A stretch of DNA of 64,000 nucleotides, taken from contig NZ_JXKM01000004.1 in assembly GCF_001885905.1 (NCBI RefSeq), forward strand, positions 1 to 64,000, given 5' to 3'. Of the stretch, positions 35,880-45,151 are shown in pieces. The position numbers and the translations under genes were made by a program. The notes under the pieces were generated by a model that had not been told where the DNA came from, did not search any database, and saw only the letters and a list, made by a program, of their open reading frames with translations. The stretch comes from Enterococcus devriesei (GTDB lineage: Bacteria; Bacillota; Bacilli; Lactobacillales; Enterococcaceae). The number at the start of each line of letters is the position of its first letter. Within the stretch, counting starts at the first letter, position 1.

Positions 35880-36782
35880 ATGTTTAATTTTCTGCCCCAT
35901 TCCGTTTTACAAATGAGTACGATCTTTCTTTCAATCGTAATCGAGGCGATTCCCTTTGTTTTATTGGGTTGTATCATTTCTGGCGCTTTACAGGTTTTTT
36001 TAACGCCTGAACGGGTTCAAAAGATTTTGCCTAAAAATAAATTACTGGCGATTCTCGTAGGTTCATTTTTAGGATTTTTCTTTCCTTCTTGTGAATGTGG
36101 AATCGTGCCAATCATCACTCAATTCATTAAAAAAGGTGTGCCGGAACATACGGCCTTTGCCTTCATGGTGACTGCGCCGATTATTAACCCAATTGTCTTA
36201 TTTTCGACTTTTATCGCCTTTGGTAATAGCTGGAAGTTTGCTTTTTTACGAGCGCTAGGCAGCTTTATCGTGGCCTTAATCATTGGCTCATGGATCGCGT
36301 ATATCAATCACTCACCGATTTTAAAAGCTGATTTACAACCTCACACAGAGGAGCACCATGAACACGGAGAAACACGTAAGCATTCTTTCAGCCAAAATAT
36401 TTGGTCAGTCTTGGTTCATGGGATCGATGAATTCTTTGATACCGGCCGCTATTTGATTATTGGTGCTTTGATCGCCAGCAGCATGCAAGTTTATTTACCT
36501 ACGCAATTCATGTTGCAACTAACTTCTTCAAAAATTGTCGGCGTTTTAGTGATGCTAGTTTTGGCCTTTACAATGTCGCTTTGTTCCGAGGCCGATGCTT
36601 TTGTCGGTTCATCTTTATTGAGTCTTTTTGGTACCAATGCGATCGTGGCCTTTTTAGTTTTTGGTCCAATGGTGGATATCAAAAATCTAATGATGATGAA
36701 ACGCAGCTTTCACGGGAAATTTATTGTTCAGCTAATCGCTTTGATCAGCGTGATCGTTACGGTCTACGCGTTAGTGATTTAG
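35880..36782 (+). CDS. DUF318-type permease, YcgR-like
   Basis: A 300-residue protein with eight hydrophobic segments and conserved cysteine motifs FFPSCECGIVPI (near 62) and SLCSEADAFVGSS. A His-rich cytosolic loop (EEHHEHGETRKH) lies in the middle. The family (predicted permease, DUF318) is paired with DUF1980 proteins, here the next gene 41 bp downstream. Substrate unknown; Cys and His content suggest metal or thiol chemistry. Confidence 0.85.
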   Translation: MFNFLPHSVLQMSTIFLSIVIEAIPFVLLGCIISGALQVFLTPERVQKILPKNKLLAILVGSFLGFFFPSCECGIVPIITQFIKKGVPEHTAFAFMVTAPIINPIVLFSTFIAFGNSWKFAFLRALGSFIVALIIGSWIAYINHSPILKADLQPHTEEHHEHGETRKHSFSQNIWSVLVHGIDEFFDTGRYLIIGALIASSMQVYLPTQFMLQLTSSKIVGVLVMLVLAFTMSLCSEADAFVGSSLLSLFGTNAIVAFLVFGPMVDIKNLMMMKRSFHGKFIVQLIALISVIVTVYALVI

Positions 36783-36823
36783 CGAATCGAATAAGAGAGA
36801 ATACATAAAAATGGAGGAGACCA

Positions 36824-37657
36824 ATGATTCGTTTCTTGATTTTATCAGGTTATTTCGAATTGATGATGTATCTGCAGGTTTCTGGCAGATTGGATCAATA
36901 TATTAATGTCCATTATCGCTATCTCGTTTTTCTAACAATGGGCCTATCGCTGATTTTAGCGTTAGTCCAATTAAAAATTTGGGCGGGTAGTGATAAGCAA
37001 GCAGAACATTCTCATCATGATCACGATCATGGACTGAATAAACCGTATCAACGCGGGATCGCTTATTTGCTGTTGGTCATTCCTTTGGTAGTGGGTCTGT
37101 TATTTCCTACTATTAATTTGGATACAACGATCGTTGAGGCAAAGGGCTTTAGTTTTCCAGTTAGCAAGGAGTCCGTGGGTGATCCAGAGATGAATACCCA
37201 ATATTTAAAACCTGATACCAGCATTTATTACAACAAAAGTGATTACAATGATCAAATGACCAAGCTGATGAAAAAATATGAGACGGATCAAAAACTGGAA
37301 GTCACCGATGAGAACTATTTAGAAGTGATGGAACTGATCTATAATTATCCTAATTCCTTTGTGGGCAAGAACATCTCCTTTAATGGATTTATCTATGAGA
37401 CCCAAAAGGACCAGCAAAAATATGATTTTATGTTCCGCTTTGGGATTATTCATTGCGTCGCGGATTCTGGAGTATTTGGTCTCATGACGAAGCTGCCGGA
37501 AAATCTGACTGTTAAAAACAACGAATGGCTGCACGTTGAAGGAACGATTACGTTGGACTTTTTCGAACCTTTCCAACGCCAGATTCCTGCAGTGAATGTT
37601 ACTAAAGCTCAGACCGTGACTGCACCGAAAAATCAATACGTTTATCGTGCATTTTAA
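36824..37657 (+). CDS. DUF1980/TIGR03943 family protein, YcgQ-like
   Basis: A 277-residue protein with two or three N-terminal membrane segments, a His cluster (EHSHHDHDHG near 63) after the second, and an extracytosolic C-terminal domain from about 105. AIIHC-like residues and GTITLDFFEPFQRQIPAV mark the family. It works with the preceding permease. The His cluster and the neighbouring CDF exporter point to divalent metal handling, but no metal has been shown. Confidence 0.82.
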   Translation: MIRFLILSGYFELMMYLQVSGRLDQYINVHYRYLVFLTMGLSLILALVQLKIWAGSDKQAEHSHHDHDHGLNKPYQRGIAYLLLVIPLVVGLLFPTINLDTTIVEAKGFSFPVSKESVGDPEMNTQYLKPDTSIYYNKSDYNDQMTKLMKKYETDQKLEVTDENYLEVMELIYNYPNSFVGKNISFNGFIYETQKDQQKYDFMFRFGIIHCVADSGVFGLMTKLPENLTVKNNEWLHVEGTITLDFFEPFQRQIPAVNVTKAQTVTAPKNQYVYRAF

Positions 37658-37663
37658 ACAGAA

Positions 37664-37702
37664 AAAAACCGCTTTGGCTTAGTAAGCCAAAGCGGTTTTT
37701 TT
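37664..37702. terminator. bidirectional terminator
   Basis: AAAACCGCTTTGGCTT-AGT-AAGCCAAAGCGGTTTT is a perfect stem with T tracts both ways, between convergent operons. Confidence 0.95.
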
Positions 37703-37703
37703 A

Positions 37704-38864
37704 TCACAGTAAATAGGTTCGATCAAAGGTGATATTTAGTTTTGCCGGTTCGTTTTGAGCAATAAAATGCTGACTGATGATGTCTTGTAAGTGAGAATTC
37801 TCAGTCTTCTTTAATTCCTCAGGTACCACTAAATCGAAATAAATCGTCTCAGGTGTCGTCGTTTTATCTACCCGCAAATCATGAAAGCGTAAATGTGGAT
37901 GGATATCTTTCAAGGTTTTTTTCAGCTCTGGGGCGATTCGTTTGAAATCGGGGTCATTAATCGGATAGGGGTCTAAATGACAAACTAGATCGACTCCGAC
38001 ATCCTCTTTTACCTCGTATTCGATAGCATCGATTACTTCATGGGCATGAGACAAACTCCAATCTTGATTGACTTCAATGTGTACGGAGGCAAAAACACTA
38101 TTAGGACCATAGCTGTGAATCAGTAAATCGTGATAACCAATAATATTTGGATAATTATCGAGATGCTTGCGAATTGCTAAGACCTCGGCTTCCGGAGGTC
38201 GTACCCCCATTAAATCATTAATGAAGCCTAATAACATTTTTATGCCAGAATAGATAATGTATAGCGCGATCAAAAAACCGATGTAGCCATCGATCCGCCA
38301 ACCGCTAAGCCATTCAATGATAGCAGAAATCAAAACGGCAATGGTCGTGTAGACATCATTGATGCTATCTTGAGCAGTAGCCCTTAAAGTGTCTGAATCA
38401 ATTTCACGGCTCAATTTGCGATACATAAAGCCTTGCCAGAATTTCAGTGAAATCGAAAGTACCAGCACGATATAGACGATCGGTGAAAGTAAGACGCTGC
38501 TAGGGTGAATGATTTTGACAAAAGAACTGTCTAAAAAGCGCACACCTACATAAGTCACTAGGATAGAAATAACAAAACCACTGATATATTCAAAGCGTTC
38601 GTGACCATAGGGATGCCCTTCGTCCGCGGGTTTGCCCGCGATTTTGAAACCAGCCAATGTGATTACCGAGGAGGCCGTATCCGATAAATTATTGATAGCA
38701 TCGGCCATGATAGAAACACTGCCGGATAGCGAGCCAATGAAAAATTTGGCGATAAATAAGGCCAAATTAGAGAACAGGCCTAACAAGCCAGCTAAAATCC
38801 CGACCCCAGTCCGCTTATTTGCTTTGGAACGTTTTGTAATTTTATCTATTAGAAAGTTTAGCAT
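37704..38864 (-). CDS. cation diffusion facilitator (CDF) exporter
   Basis: A 386-residue protein with six membrane segments. CDF metal-site motifs are visible: ADAINNLSDTAS (segment 2) and HPYGHERFEY, then SINDVYTT (segment 5). A longer than usual cytosolic domain follows, with HxxxH-type residues and an extra repeat near the end. It exports divalent cations such as Zn2+, Mn2+ or Fe2+ against protons. ATG 38864 has AAGGATG upstream. Confidence 0.92.
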   Translation of the reverse strand: MLNFLIDKITKRSKANKRTGVGILAGLLGLFSNLALFIAKFFIGSLSGSVSIMADAINNLSDTASSVITLAGFKIAGKPADEGHPYGHERFEYISGFVISILVTYVGVRFLDSSFVKIIHPSSVLLSPIVYIVLVLSISLKFWQGFMYRKLSREIDSDTLRATAQDSINDVYTTIAVLISAIIEWLSGWRIDGYIGFLIALYIIYSGIKMLLGFINDLMGVRPPEAEVLAIRKHLDNYPNIIGYHDLLIHSYGPNSVFASVHIEVNQDWSLSHAHEVIDAIEYEVKEDVGVDLVCHLDPYPINDPDFKRIAPELKKTLKDIHPHLRFHDLRVDKTTTPETIYFDLVVPEELKKTENSHLQDIISQHFIAQNEPAKLNITFDRTYLL

Positions 38865-38944
38865 AAGAATCATCCTTAAAAATTAATCAATTAGCTCTAT
38901 TATACCCGATTGAAAAGGGAATAAGAAGCTATAACTACATTCGA

Positions 38945-38983
38945 TTAAAAGTAAACTTCATTTTTTTTGAAGTTTACTTTTAA
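38945..38983. repeat. 16-bp perfect inverted repeat
   Basis: TTAAAAGTAAACTTCA (38945-38960) and TGAAGTTTACTTTTAA (38968-38983) are separated by seven T. It lies between the divergent CDF exporter and the gene at 39100. It could be an operator or a hairpin. Confidence 0.5.
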
Positions 38984-39099
38984 AATTGGGTTTGATTTTT
39001 GATCAATTTTAATAAAAAATTCGCACATATCTCAGCCGTTTAAAAGGAAATTGTTTTATAATAACTTGAAAAGGGATTCACCCATTGGAGGGGAAGCGT

Positions 39100-39438
39100 A
39101 TGGACAATCAAACAGATATATCATTATGGGATATTCAGACAGGCAATGTCGTTACCGCATTAGAAGATTTTATCGAAGACTGGAAAGCTTCAAAAAATAG
39201 TGATCTTCATGAATATTTGCGTAGTTATCCCGGTTACTTCAAAAGTGATGAACCAACTCGTGAGGCTATCCAACTTGTTTTGGAATATGCTAAAGAACTA
39301 ATGGACGGCAAACGGGAAAACGTTGGCTTTTACGAAAATAAAATTTGGTGTACAGAAGCTGGGGAAAGTGTCCGTATGACACATTTTCATGAACGAACGA
39401 TTTCCAATTTGATGCAAAAAATTATTGTAGCAAGGTAG
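39100..39438 (+). CDS. uncharacterised cytosolic protein
   Basis: A 112-residue acidic protein, MDNQTDISLWDIQTGNVVTALEDFIEDW..., with no membrane segment and no recognised family. GGAGGGG precedes the ATG at 39100, and TATAAT is at 39057-39062. Monocistronic with a good terminator. Confidence 0.75.
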   Translation: MDNQTDISLWDIQTGNVVTALEDFIEDWKASKNSDLHEYLRSYPGYFKSDEPTREAIQLVLEYAKELMDGKRENVGFYENKIWCTEAGESVRMTHFHERTISNLMQKIIVAR

Positions 39439-39500
39439 AGTGGAAATCCGAATTAGCTTTGGATGCCCGGTGAGAATCCAAGTTGATAGTCAAACAGACT

Positions 39501-39547
39501 AAAAAACTAGGAATGTAAGTTTTTATTTGCATTCCTAGTTTTTTTTG
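39501..39547 (+). terminator. terminator
   Basis: AAAACTAGGAATG and CATTCCTAGTTTT around an AT loop, then further T. Confidence 0.9.
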
Positions 39548-39880
39548 TTGTTTTGCGTATATTAGAGTAAAATAAAGTATTATTTTTTGCTATTTTTTAT
39601 TATTCAAACCTGAAAATAAGTTTTAATTTTGTGGAATCACGGATTAAAAACAGTAGAAATGCTTTTAAAATATGAATTATGTTCTTTTAATGAAACATCA
39701 ATAAAAATAGGCAATACAGCACCTTTTTTTGAAAATTGTTGAAGCTTTTTGGGTCTGAATATATTAGCTTTGAAGATTTTATGAATTTATGATGGGATTT
39801 TAGACATATTTTTAAATTAATGATAATATAGAAGTAATTAAGGAAAATAATTATATCTATTCAATAATTTGAAATAGAAA
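39548..39880. other. AT-rich intergenic region before autolysin gene
   Basis: About 330 bp of AT-rich DNA without an ORF or recognisable RNA. It probably contains the autolysin promoter; a TAATAT-like -10 lies near 39825. Confidence 0.4.
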
Positions 39881-39893
39881 TGAGGTATGGATA

Positions 39894-41906
39894 TTGAAGT
39901 ACAATAAAATCTTGAGTTTATTAGCGATTGGAACGATGGTCGGTCCAACACTTTTATCTTCACAACAAGTTTTGGCCGAGGAAAGCAGTACAGTGCCGAC
40001 ATCATCAAGTCAAGAAGCGACGGAAAGTTCAAGCACAGGAAGTTCAAGTTCTGAGTCCCAACCGGAGCCAGCCCCAACTCCTAAACCAGAGATACCAGTA
40101 GAACCAGAAACTCCAACAGAACCAGTAGAACCAGTAGAACCAGTAGAACCAGTAGAACCAGTAGAACCAGTAGAACCAGTAGAACCAGAAACTCCAACGG
40201 AACCAGTGAAGTCTCTAATAACGGTCAATGACCAAAAACTTGTAGGAGATTCATACAAAGATTCAAAAGGTAATATAATTTCTTTTAAAAATTTGTCTGA
40301 AAGTATGGCTAAAGAAAAGCCAGTTGTTCAGTATTCAATATCTCTCGCCGATGCTGAAAAATTTGTATTAAAAGGTATTTCGTCTGACGATGTGACAATT
40401 ATTCCCGAGACAGAATTTACTGGACATTTTACTATGCCGGCTAATAACGTTTCTATCCAATTTATTGTTGAAGAAAAGAAACAAGAATCAAAACCAGATC
40501 CAGCTCCGGCGCCAAAACCAGAGCCAAACAATAAACCGGCAGGAAACACAAATAATGGAAATGCACAAAAACCGGCTGGTAATACAACAACACCTAAACA
40601 AGATCAGGCAGCTGCACGTCAACCAGGATCTGCGCCAGCAGATGTTCGGGTGCCTTCGAACCAAAAAGCACCGACTTATAGTAATGATGTGCAAAATGCA
40701 ATTGTTCAAGAAGCTTATCGCTATCTTGGCATGCCGTACGTGTGGGGAGCAAAAGGACCAAATGCTTTTGACTGTTCTGGGTTAGCTTATGTCGTTTACG
40801 CGAATGCCACTGGTCATTACATCGGCGGTTGGACAGGGGACCAGCAATACGCTGGTACACAAATTCCTGTCAGTGAAGCACAACCAGGAGATCTACTATT
40901 TTGGGGAGCACCAACTAGTGTTACAACTCACGTAGCAATCTATATCGGTAATGGTCAATATATCCATGCACCGCAACCAGGAGACGTTGTGAAGATCGGC
41001 AATATCAGCGATTTTGCCCCAACCTTTGCAGTTCGAGTGAATATGGCGGGTCTACCAAAAGCCAGCAGTTCATTATCAAATGCTTTTGGCGAATACAGTA
41101 CGAACCAACCGTTTGTTTTCAACAAAAACCAAACGACGGATCAATTCATCAAAAAAATCGGTGAAACCTCTCGGGAAATCGGACAAAAGAATGGAATCTA
41201 TTCTTCTGTTATGATCGCTCAAGCAATTTTAGAAAGCGGCTCAGGAAATAGTTCTTTAGCCAGCGAACCAAATTACAATTTGTTCGGCATCAAGGGTAAA
41301 TTTAAGGATCAAGGCGTGACCTTCAATACGTTGGAGCAAGACAAAGACGGTAAGAGCTATCAAATCAGCTCTGAATTTAGAAAATATCCTTCTTATAAAG
41401 AGTCCTTAGAAGACTATGCCAACTTGCTTAAAAAAGGCATCACAGGCAACGCTGATTTCTATAAGGATACTTGGAAGGACCAAACAGAGTCTTATCAAGA
41501 TGCGACTAAACATTTACAAGGACGATATGCGACAGACAAACAATACGCAGAAAAATTGAACGCGATCATCAAAGCTTACGATTTAACGCAGTTTGACCAA
41601 GCGAAAGAATCGAAAGAAGTTAAAAAAATTACGACTGGTCCAGAAATCAAAGCAACGAAAATGACTTTTGATTTCAATGAACGGCTACAAACCAAATTAC
41701 TTGCAAGCATTGCGAATAACAAGCGAATTCCACAAGTGATGACAACGAAGCATTTCATTAACTTATTCCGTGGTGATAGCTTGATTGCATTAGCTTCAAC
41801 GGCTATGCCTGCTAAAAAAATCGTAACAGAAACGTTGCCAACCGCAGCTTCGATGTACATTACGTTAAGTAGTGGGCTGCTAGCGATTTTACCGCCACTA
41901 CGTTAA
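39894..41906 (+). CDS. bifunctional wall hydrolase, NlpC/P60 plus glucosaminidase
   Basis: A 670-residue secreted protein starting at TTG with GAGG upstream. In order: signal peptide (1-28), Ser/Thr-rich linker, a Pro-Val-Glu repeat (about 75-100), a beta domain (about 105-190), a Pro/Asn-rich linker, an NlpC/P60 peptidase (about 262-385; C294 in DCSGL, H346, H358), and a glucosaminidase domain (about 405-560; [14 protein letters not shown] with catalytic Glu). It should cut both stem peptides and glycan strands, as daughter-cell-separating autolysins do. The last 100 residues are of unknown role and end in a hydrophobic stretch. Confidence 0.92.
   Translation: MKYNKILSLLAIGTMVGPTLLSSQQVLAEESSTVPTSSSQEATESSSTGSSSSESQPEPAPTPKPEIPVEPETPTEPVEPVEPVEPVEPVEPVEPVEPETPTEPVKSLITVNDQKLVGDSYKDSKGNIISFKNLSESMAKEKPVVQYSISLADAEKFVLKGISSDDVTIIPETEFTGHFTMPANNVSIQFIVEEKKQESKPDPAPAPKPEPNNKPAGNTNNGNAQKPAGNTTTPKQDQAAARQPGSAPADVRVPSNQKAPTYSNDVQNAIVQEAYRYLGMPYVWGAKGPNAFDCSGLAYVVYANATGHYIGGWTGDQQYAGTQIPVSEAQPGDLLFWGAPTSVTTHVAIYIGNGQYIHAPQPGDVVKIGNISDFAPTFAVRVNMAGLPKASSSLSNAFGEYSTNQPFVFNKNQTTDQFIKKIGETSREIGQKNGIYSSVMIAQAILESGSGNSSLASEPNYNLFGIKGKFKDQGVTFNTLEQDKDGKSYQISSEFRKYPSYKESLEDYANLLKKGITGNADFYKDTWKDQTESYQDATKHLQGRYATDKQYAEKLNAIIKAYDLTQFDQAKESKEVKKITTGPEIKATKMTFDFNERLQTKLLASIANNKRIPQVMTTKHFINLFRGDSLIALASTAMPAKKIVTETLPTAASMYITLSSGLLAILPPLR
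40110..40190 (+). repeat. 9-bp coding tandem repeat in autolysin gene
   Basis: GAACCAGTA is repeated about seven times and encodes EPV units of a wall-spanning linker. Such arrays vary in copy number by slippage without changing frame. Confidence 0.85.
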
Positions 41907-41920
41907 AATAGTTACTAATC

Positions 41921-41951
41921 GCGTACCAATGAGAAATTGGTACGCTTTTTT
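41921..41951 (+). terminator. terminator of autolysin gene
   Basis: GCGTACCAAT-GAGAA-ATTGGTACGC followed by T6. Confidence 0.93.
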
Positions 41952-42078
41952 GTATTTATTGGACTAATGAGTAGTCCATAAATTTTTAAAACAAACGATT
42001 TGTAAAATGTTCTTCCCAAATAGTTTCAATTATGAAAGAATGGAAACGGAGCTTTAGGCAAAAAAATAAGTGATAGTC

Positions 42079-42105
42079 TTTCACAAGCGCAAGCTTTTTG
42101 TGAAA
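42079..42105. repeat. stem-loop upstream of tetR-type gene
   Basis: TTTCACAA (42079-42086)/TTGTGAAA (42098-42105) perfect 8-bp arms, in the leader of the regulator gene. Possible operator. Confidence 0.35.
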
Positions 42106-42182
42106 TTTCCCAAACTTTTAAAAACAGTAAAAAAGCGCAAAAAAAAAACAATTAATTGTTTTTTTATTTAAGGGGTGGCAAC

Positions 42183-42761
42183 TTGAAAAGAAAACAGGAC
42201 AGTTTATTAACCAAACAGCGTTTATTAGAGACAGCTTTTGAAAATTTTTATGACGTTGGTTTCGAGAATACTTCTTTAGAAAAAATATCAAAAGATGCGA
42301 ATGTTAGTCGTGGAGCCGCCTACTGGCATTTCAAAAATAAATCTGAGATTTTTAACGAAGTCGTGACGATGACGATTGAAAAAATTCAAAATGAGAAACG
42401 ACAGATCATGATGGATGAGACACTAGATTTTGAAGAAAAAGTCGTGGAAATACTGTTAGTACCGTCGCGGGCACAAGAGGGCTTTAATTTTCTGCAGCAG
42501 TCATTAAAAACTTTAGAGATCCATTCGGAATTCTCGGAACTATTACAAAAGTTTCGAGAAACGCGGGCCCGTTTATACGAATTTTTTTTAGAGGGACTGA
42601 GAATGAAGGGGCTAAATGAGAATGATGCCGCAGCTGTTGCCAGTATGTTTTACAATTATTTTGAAGGAATGTATGGTTCGGGAACACCTGAGGAGGTGGC
42701 AAGGAACTATAACGCCGAAGCGATCAGACGGAGTATTTCGATTATTTTTACAAATGCTTAA
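42183..42761 (+). CDS. TetR/AcrR-family repressor
   Basis: A 192-residue repressor. The N-terminal HTH (about 8-54: TSLEKISKDANVSRGAAYWHFKNKSEIF) is typical of the AcrR group, and an all-helical ligand domain follows. It starts at TTG 42183 after AAGGGGTGG; longer frames lack a site. It lies just upstream of the acyl-CoA/aldehyde operon, whose leader carries a TACATACA-TCAG-TGTATGTA palindrome like AcrR-type operators, so it probably represses that operon. The inducer is unknown, perhaps an aldehyde or acyl-CoA. Confidence 0.9.
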   Translation: MKRKQDSLLTKQRLLETAFENFYDVGFENTSLEKISKDANVSRGAAYWHFKNKSEIFNEVVTMTIEKIQNEKRQIMMDETLDFEEKVVEILLVPSRAQEGFNFLQQSLKTLEIHSEFSELLQKFRETRARLYEFFLEGLRMKGLNENDAAAVASMFYNYFEGMYGSGTPEEVARNYNAEAIRRSISIIFTNA

Positions 42762-42819
42762 AAAAATGAGGAACTTGTTCGTAGCAGTCTTTTACGAGCA
42801 AGTTCTTTTTTTTACGAAA

Positions 42820-42881
42820 TTGACAGCGCTTTCAACAGTTTTGTATAGTGGGATTGTTAGATACATACATCAGTGTATGTA
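42820..42881 (+). promoter_or_regulatory. promoter with cre site and TetR operator
   Basis: TTGACA (42820-42825), an 18-bp spacer and TATAGT (42844-42849). TGACAGCGCTTTCA (42821-42834) fits the CcpA cre pattern and overlaps the -35. A perfect 8+4+8 palindrome, TACATACA-TCAG-TGTATGTA (42862-42881), covers the region just after the transcription start. GAAAGGAG follows for the first gene. Confidence 0.75.
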
Positions 42882-42903
42882 AAAATGAAAGGAGCTTGGG
42901 AAA

Positions 42904-44244
42904 ATGACGATTAAGGAAATGGTGACACAGGCACGAGTAGCAATGGAGGAAATCAGTGGATATGATCAAGAACAAGTAGACAAAATGCTTTATGTGATTT
43001 CAAAGGCAGTTTTTGAACAAGCTGAACCATTGGCGAAGTTGGCGATTGAAGAAACACGTCTGGGTCGTTTGGATCATAAGATTGGTAAAAATCAGGGCAT
43101 GGCAACAAATATTTTCGCTAGTTTGAAGGACAAAGCTTCAGTCGATGTGATTAGGGAGATACCGGAAGAAGGACTAGTTGAAATCGCGCATCCGGTAGGT
43201 GTGATTGGGTCAGTTACACCGACGACAAATCCAACCATTACCCCGCTGGGAAATGGCTTGATGGCGTTAAAGGGTAAAAATGCCATGATTGTTTCTCCCC
43301 ATCCTCGTTCGAAAAAAACGACGAAGGAAACGATTGAGTTGATGCGTGAGGCGCTTGTGAGTGTTGGCGCACCGAGAGATCTGCTACAAGTGATTGAAGA
43401 ACCAAGTATCGAATTGTCTCAGGAATTGATGAAATCAGTCGATTTGATTGTAGCAACCGGAGGACCTGGTTTAGTGAAGTCTGCTTATTCAAGTGGTCAT
43501 CCAGCCTATGGCGTAGGACCAGGTAATGTTCAAGCAATTCTTGATCGTGATTTTGACGTAGAGGTGGCAGCTGAGTTATCCGTTATCGGTCGTTCTTTTG
43601 ATAACGGGATTGTTTGCGCGTGTCAGCAAAGCTTGATTTATCCGCAGGAAAAGGAAAAGGAAGTATTTGAAGCGTTAAGCCAAAAACAAGCGGCAGTGAT
43701 TACGGACAAAGAGGATTTAGCAAAATTGCGGAACACGCTATTCATTGATGGGCGAGCGAACCCGGATATGATTGGTCAAGATCCCAAAATTATTGCCGAT
43801 GCGGCGGGAGTTGAGATTCCAGCAGATAGTCAAATCATCGCGGTAAAAGTCGATGCTGTCGGCAAATCAGAACTTTTCTGTAAAGAAAAAATGGCGCCGG
43901 TTTTAGCTTTGAAGTCCTATGACACCTTTGAAGAGGCGGTTGGATTTGCTAAAGAAAATCTGTTGTTAGAAGGTGCTGGACATTCAGCAGGTTTATTCAG
44001 TCAGACCAAAGAACATCAAATTTATGCCGGAGAAGTTTTGCCAGTCAGTCGGGTGGTGGTGAATCAACCAACGATCGATGCAGGCGGATCGCCGGCGAAT
44101 GGCTTGAACCCAACGGTATCACTAGGCTGTGGCTCGTGGGGGAATAATATTATTTCAGAAAATTTAACCTATACCCATTTGATCAATATTTCAAGAGTCG
44201 CATTGCCTATTCAACCAAAGCATGATGGCAAACCGTGGGATTAG
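42904..44244 (+). CDS. CoA-acylating aldehyde dehydrogenase
   Basis: A 446-residue enzyme oxidising an aldehyde to acyl-CoA with NAD+ and CoA (EutE/AdhE-N type). The catalytic Cys is C238 in NGIVCACQQS. PVGVIGSVTPTTNPTITPLGN and the C-terminal CGSWGNN region fit the CoA-acylating branch. Related enzymes act on acetaldehyde, butyraldehyde, propionaldehyde or sulfoacetaldehyde. No shell proteins of a microcompartment are encoded nearby. First gene of the operon; the following ptb gene starts 9 bases after its stop. Confidence 0.9.
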   Translation: MTIKEMVTQARVAMEEISGYDQEQVDKMLYVISKAVFEQAEPLAKLAIEETRLGRLDHKIGKNQGMATNIFASLKDKASVDVIREIPEEGLVEIAHPVGVIGSVTPTTNPTITPLGNGLMALKGKNAMIVSPHPRSKKTTKETIELMREALVSVGAPRDLLQVIEEPSIELSQELMKSVDLIVATGGPGLVKSAYSSGHPAYGVGPGNVQAILDRDFDVEVAAELSVIGRSFDNGIVCACQQSLIYPQEKEKEVFEALSQKQAAVITDKEDLAKLRNTLFIDGRANPDMIGQDPKIIADAAGVEIPADSQIIAVKVDAVGKSELFCKEKMAPVLALKSYDTFEEAVGFAKENLLLEGAGHSAGLFSQTKEHQIYAGEVLPVSRVVVNQPTIDAGGSPANGLNPTVSLGCGSWGNNIISENLTYTHLINISRVALPIQPKHDGKPWD

Positions 44245-44253
44245 GTGACGATG

Positions 44254-45147
44254 ATGAAAAAGTTTGATGATTTACTGGCAAATTTTTCCAGTGAGCAAAA
44301 AATCCGGATTGGCGTGGTTTGTGCCAATGACGAGGTTTCTATCCAAGCTGTGTTTAATCCAATGGTACGACCGTTTTTAGCGCCGATTTTAATCGGAGAT
44401 GAAGCGTTGATCTCAGCTGCTTTACAGCGTCATCAATGGTCAGCGACGATTATTCCTGCGATGACCGAAGAGGAATGCGCTGCAATCGGTGTCGCAATGG
44501 TCCAAGGCAAAGAAATCGATTTCTTGATGAAAGGACATCTCCAAACGCGGACCTTCTTAAAGGCAGTGGTAGATCGGGAAAAAGGAATCGCAAACCGTGG
44601 GCTATTAAGCCACGTTGCGCTAAACGAAATCCCCGCCTATCACAAGCTATTGTTAACGACCGATGGTGGGATGGTGACAGCCCCAACGAAGGAAGAAAAG
44701 AAAGTTCTGATCAAGCACGGAATCGAAGTGATGAACAAGATCGGTGTCGAAAAACCGAAAGTTGGACTACTAGCGGCGGCGGAGAAGGTCAACCCGAAAA
44801 TTGCTTCAAGTGTTGAAGCGGGAGAAATCATGAATGAACTCCAAGCCGAGACACCAGACTGCTGTTGGATCGATGGGCCAATCTCACTGGACTTGGCGTT
44901 AAGTTCGGATACAGCGGCAATCAAGCGTTATGAAAGCCCAGTTGCAGGTGACGCGGATATTGTCGTAGGACCGGACATCACTACTATGAATGTCTTAGGC
45001 AAGAGCTTGACGATATTGGCAGGCGCAAAAATGGCGGGACTGATCATGGGAGCTAGCGTACCGATTGTAATGGTTTCTCGTGGCTCTACGGAAGAAGAAA
45101 AGGCTTATTCCATCTTGATAGCCATGTATTGCAGCAAGGGAGCGTGA
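44254..45147 (+). CDS. ptb: phosphate acyl(butyryl)transferase
   Basis: A 297-residue enzyme exchanging CoA for phosphate on a short-chain acyl group. Family motifs include DFLMKGHLQTRTFLKAV, TDGGMVTAPT and KRYESPVAGDADIVVGPDI. AGGTG lies at the stop of the previous gene; ATG 44254 is best spaced (44251 also possible). It is paired with a butyrate kinase gene, as in ptb-buk operons. The size of the natural acyl group cannot be read from sequence. Confidence 0.92.
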   Translation: MKKFDDLLANFSSEQKIRIGVVCANDEVSIQAVFNPMVRPFLAPILIGDEALISAALQRHQWSATIIPAMTEEECAAIGVAMVQGKEIDFLMKGHLQTRTFLKAVVDREKGIANRGLLSHVALNEIPAYHKLLLTTDGGMVTAPTKEEKKVLIKHGIEVMNKIGVEKPKVGLLAAAEKVNPKIASSVEAGEIMNELQAETPDCCWIDGPISLDLALSSDTAAIKRYESPVAGDADIVVGPDITTMNVLGKSLTILAGAKMAGLIMGASVPIVMVSRGSTEEEKAYSILIAMYCSKGA

Positions 45148-45151
45148 CTAG

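Noticed and set aside
40010-40258. Antisense ORF rich in Gly-Ser-Thr
   Set aside because: It is the complement of the EPV repeat coding region and has no start signals.
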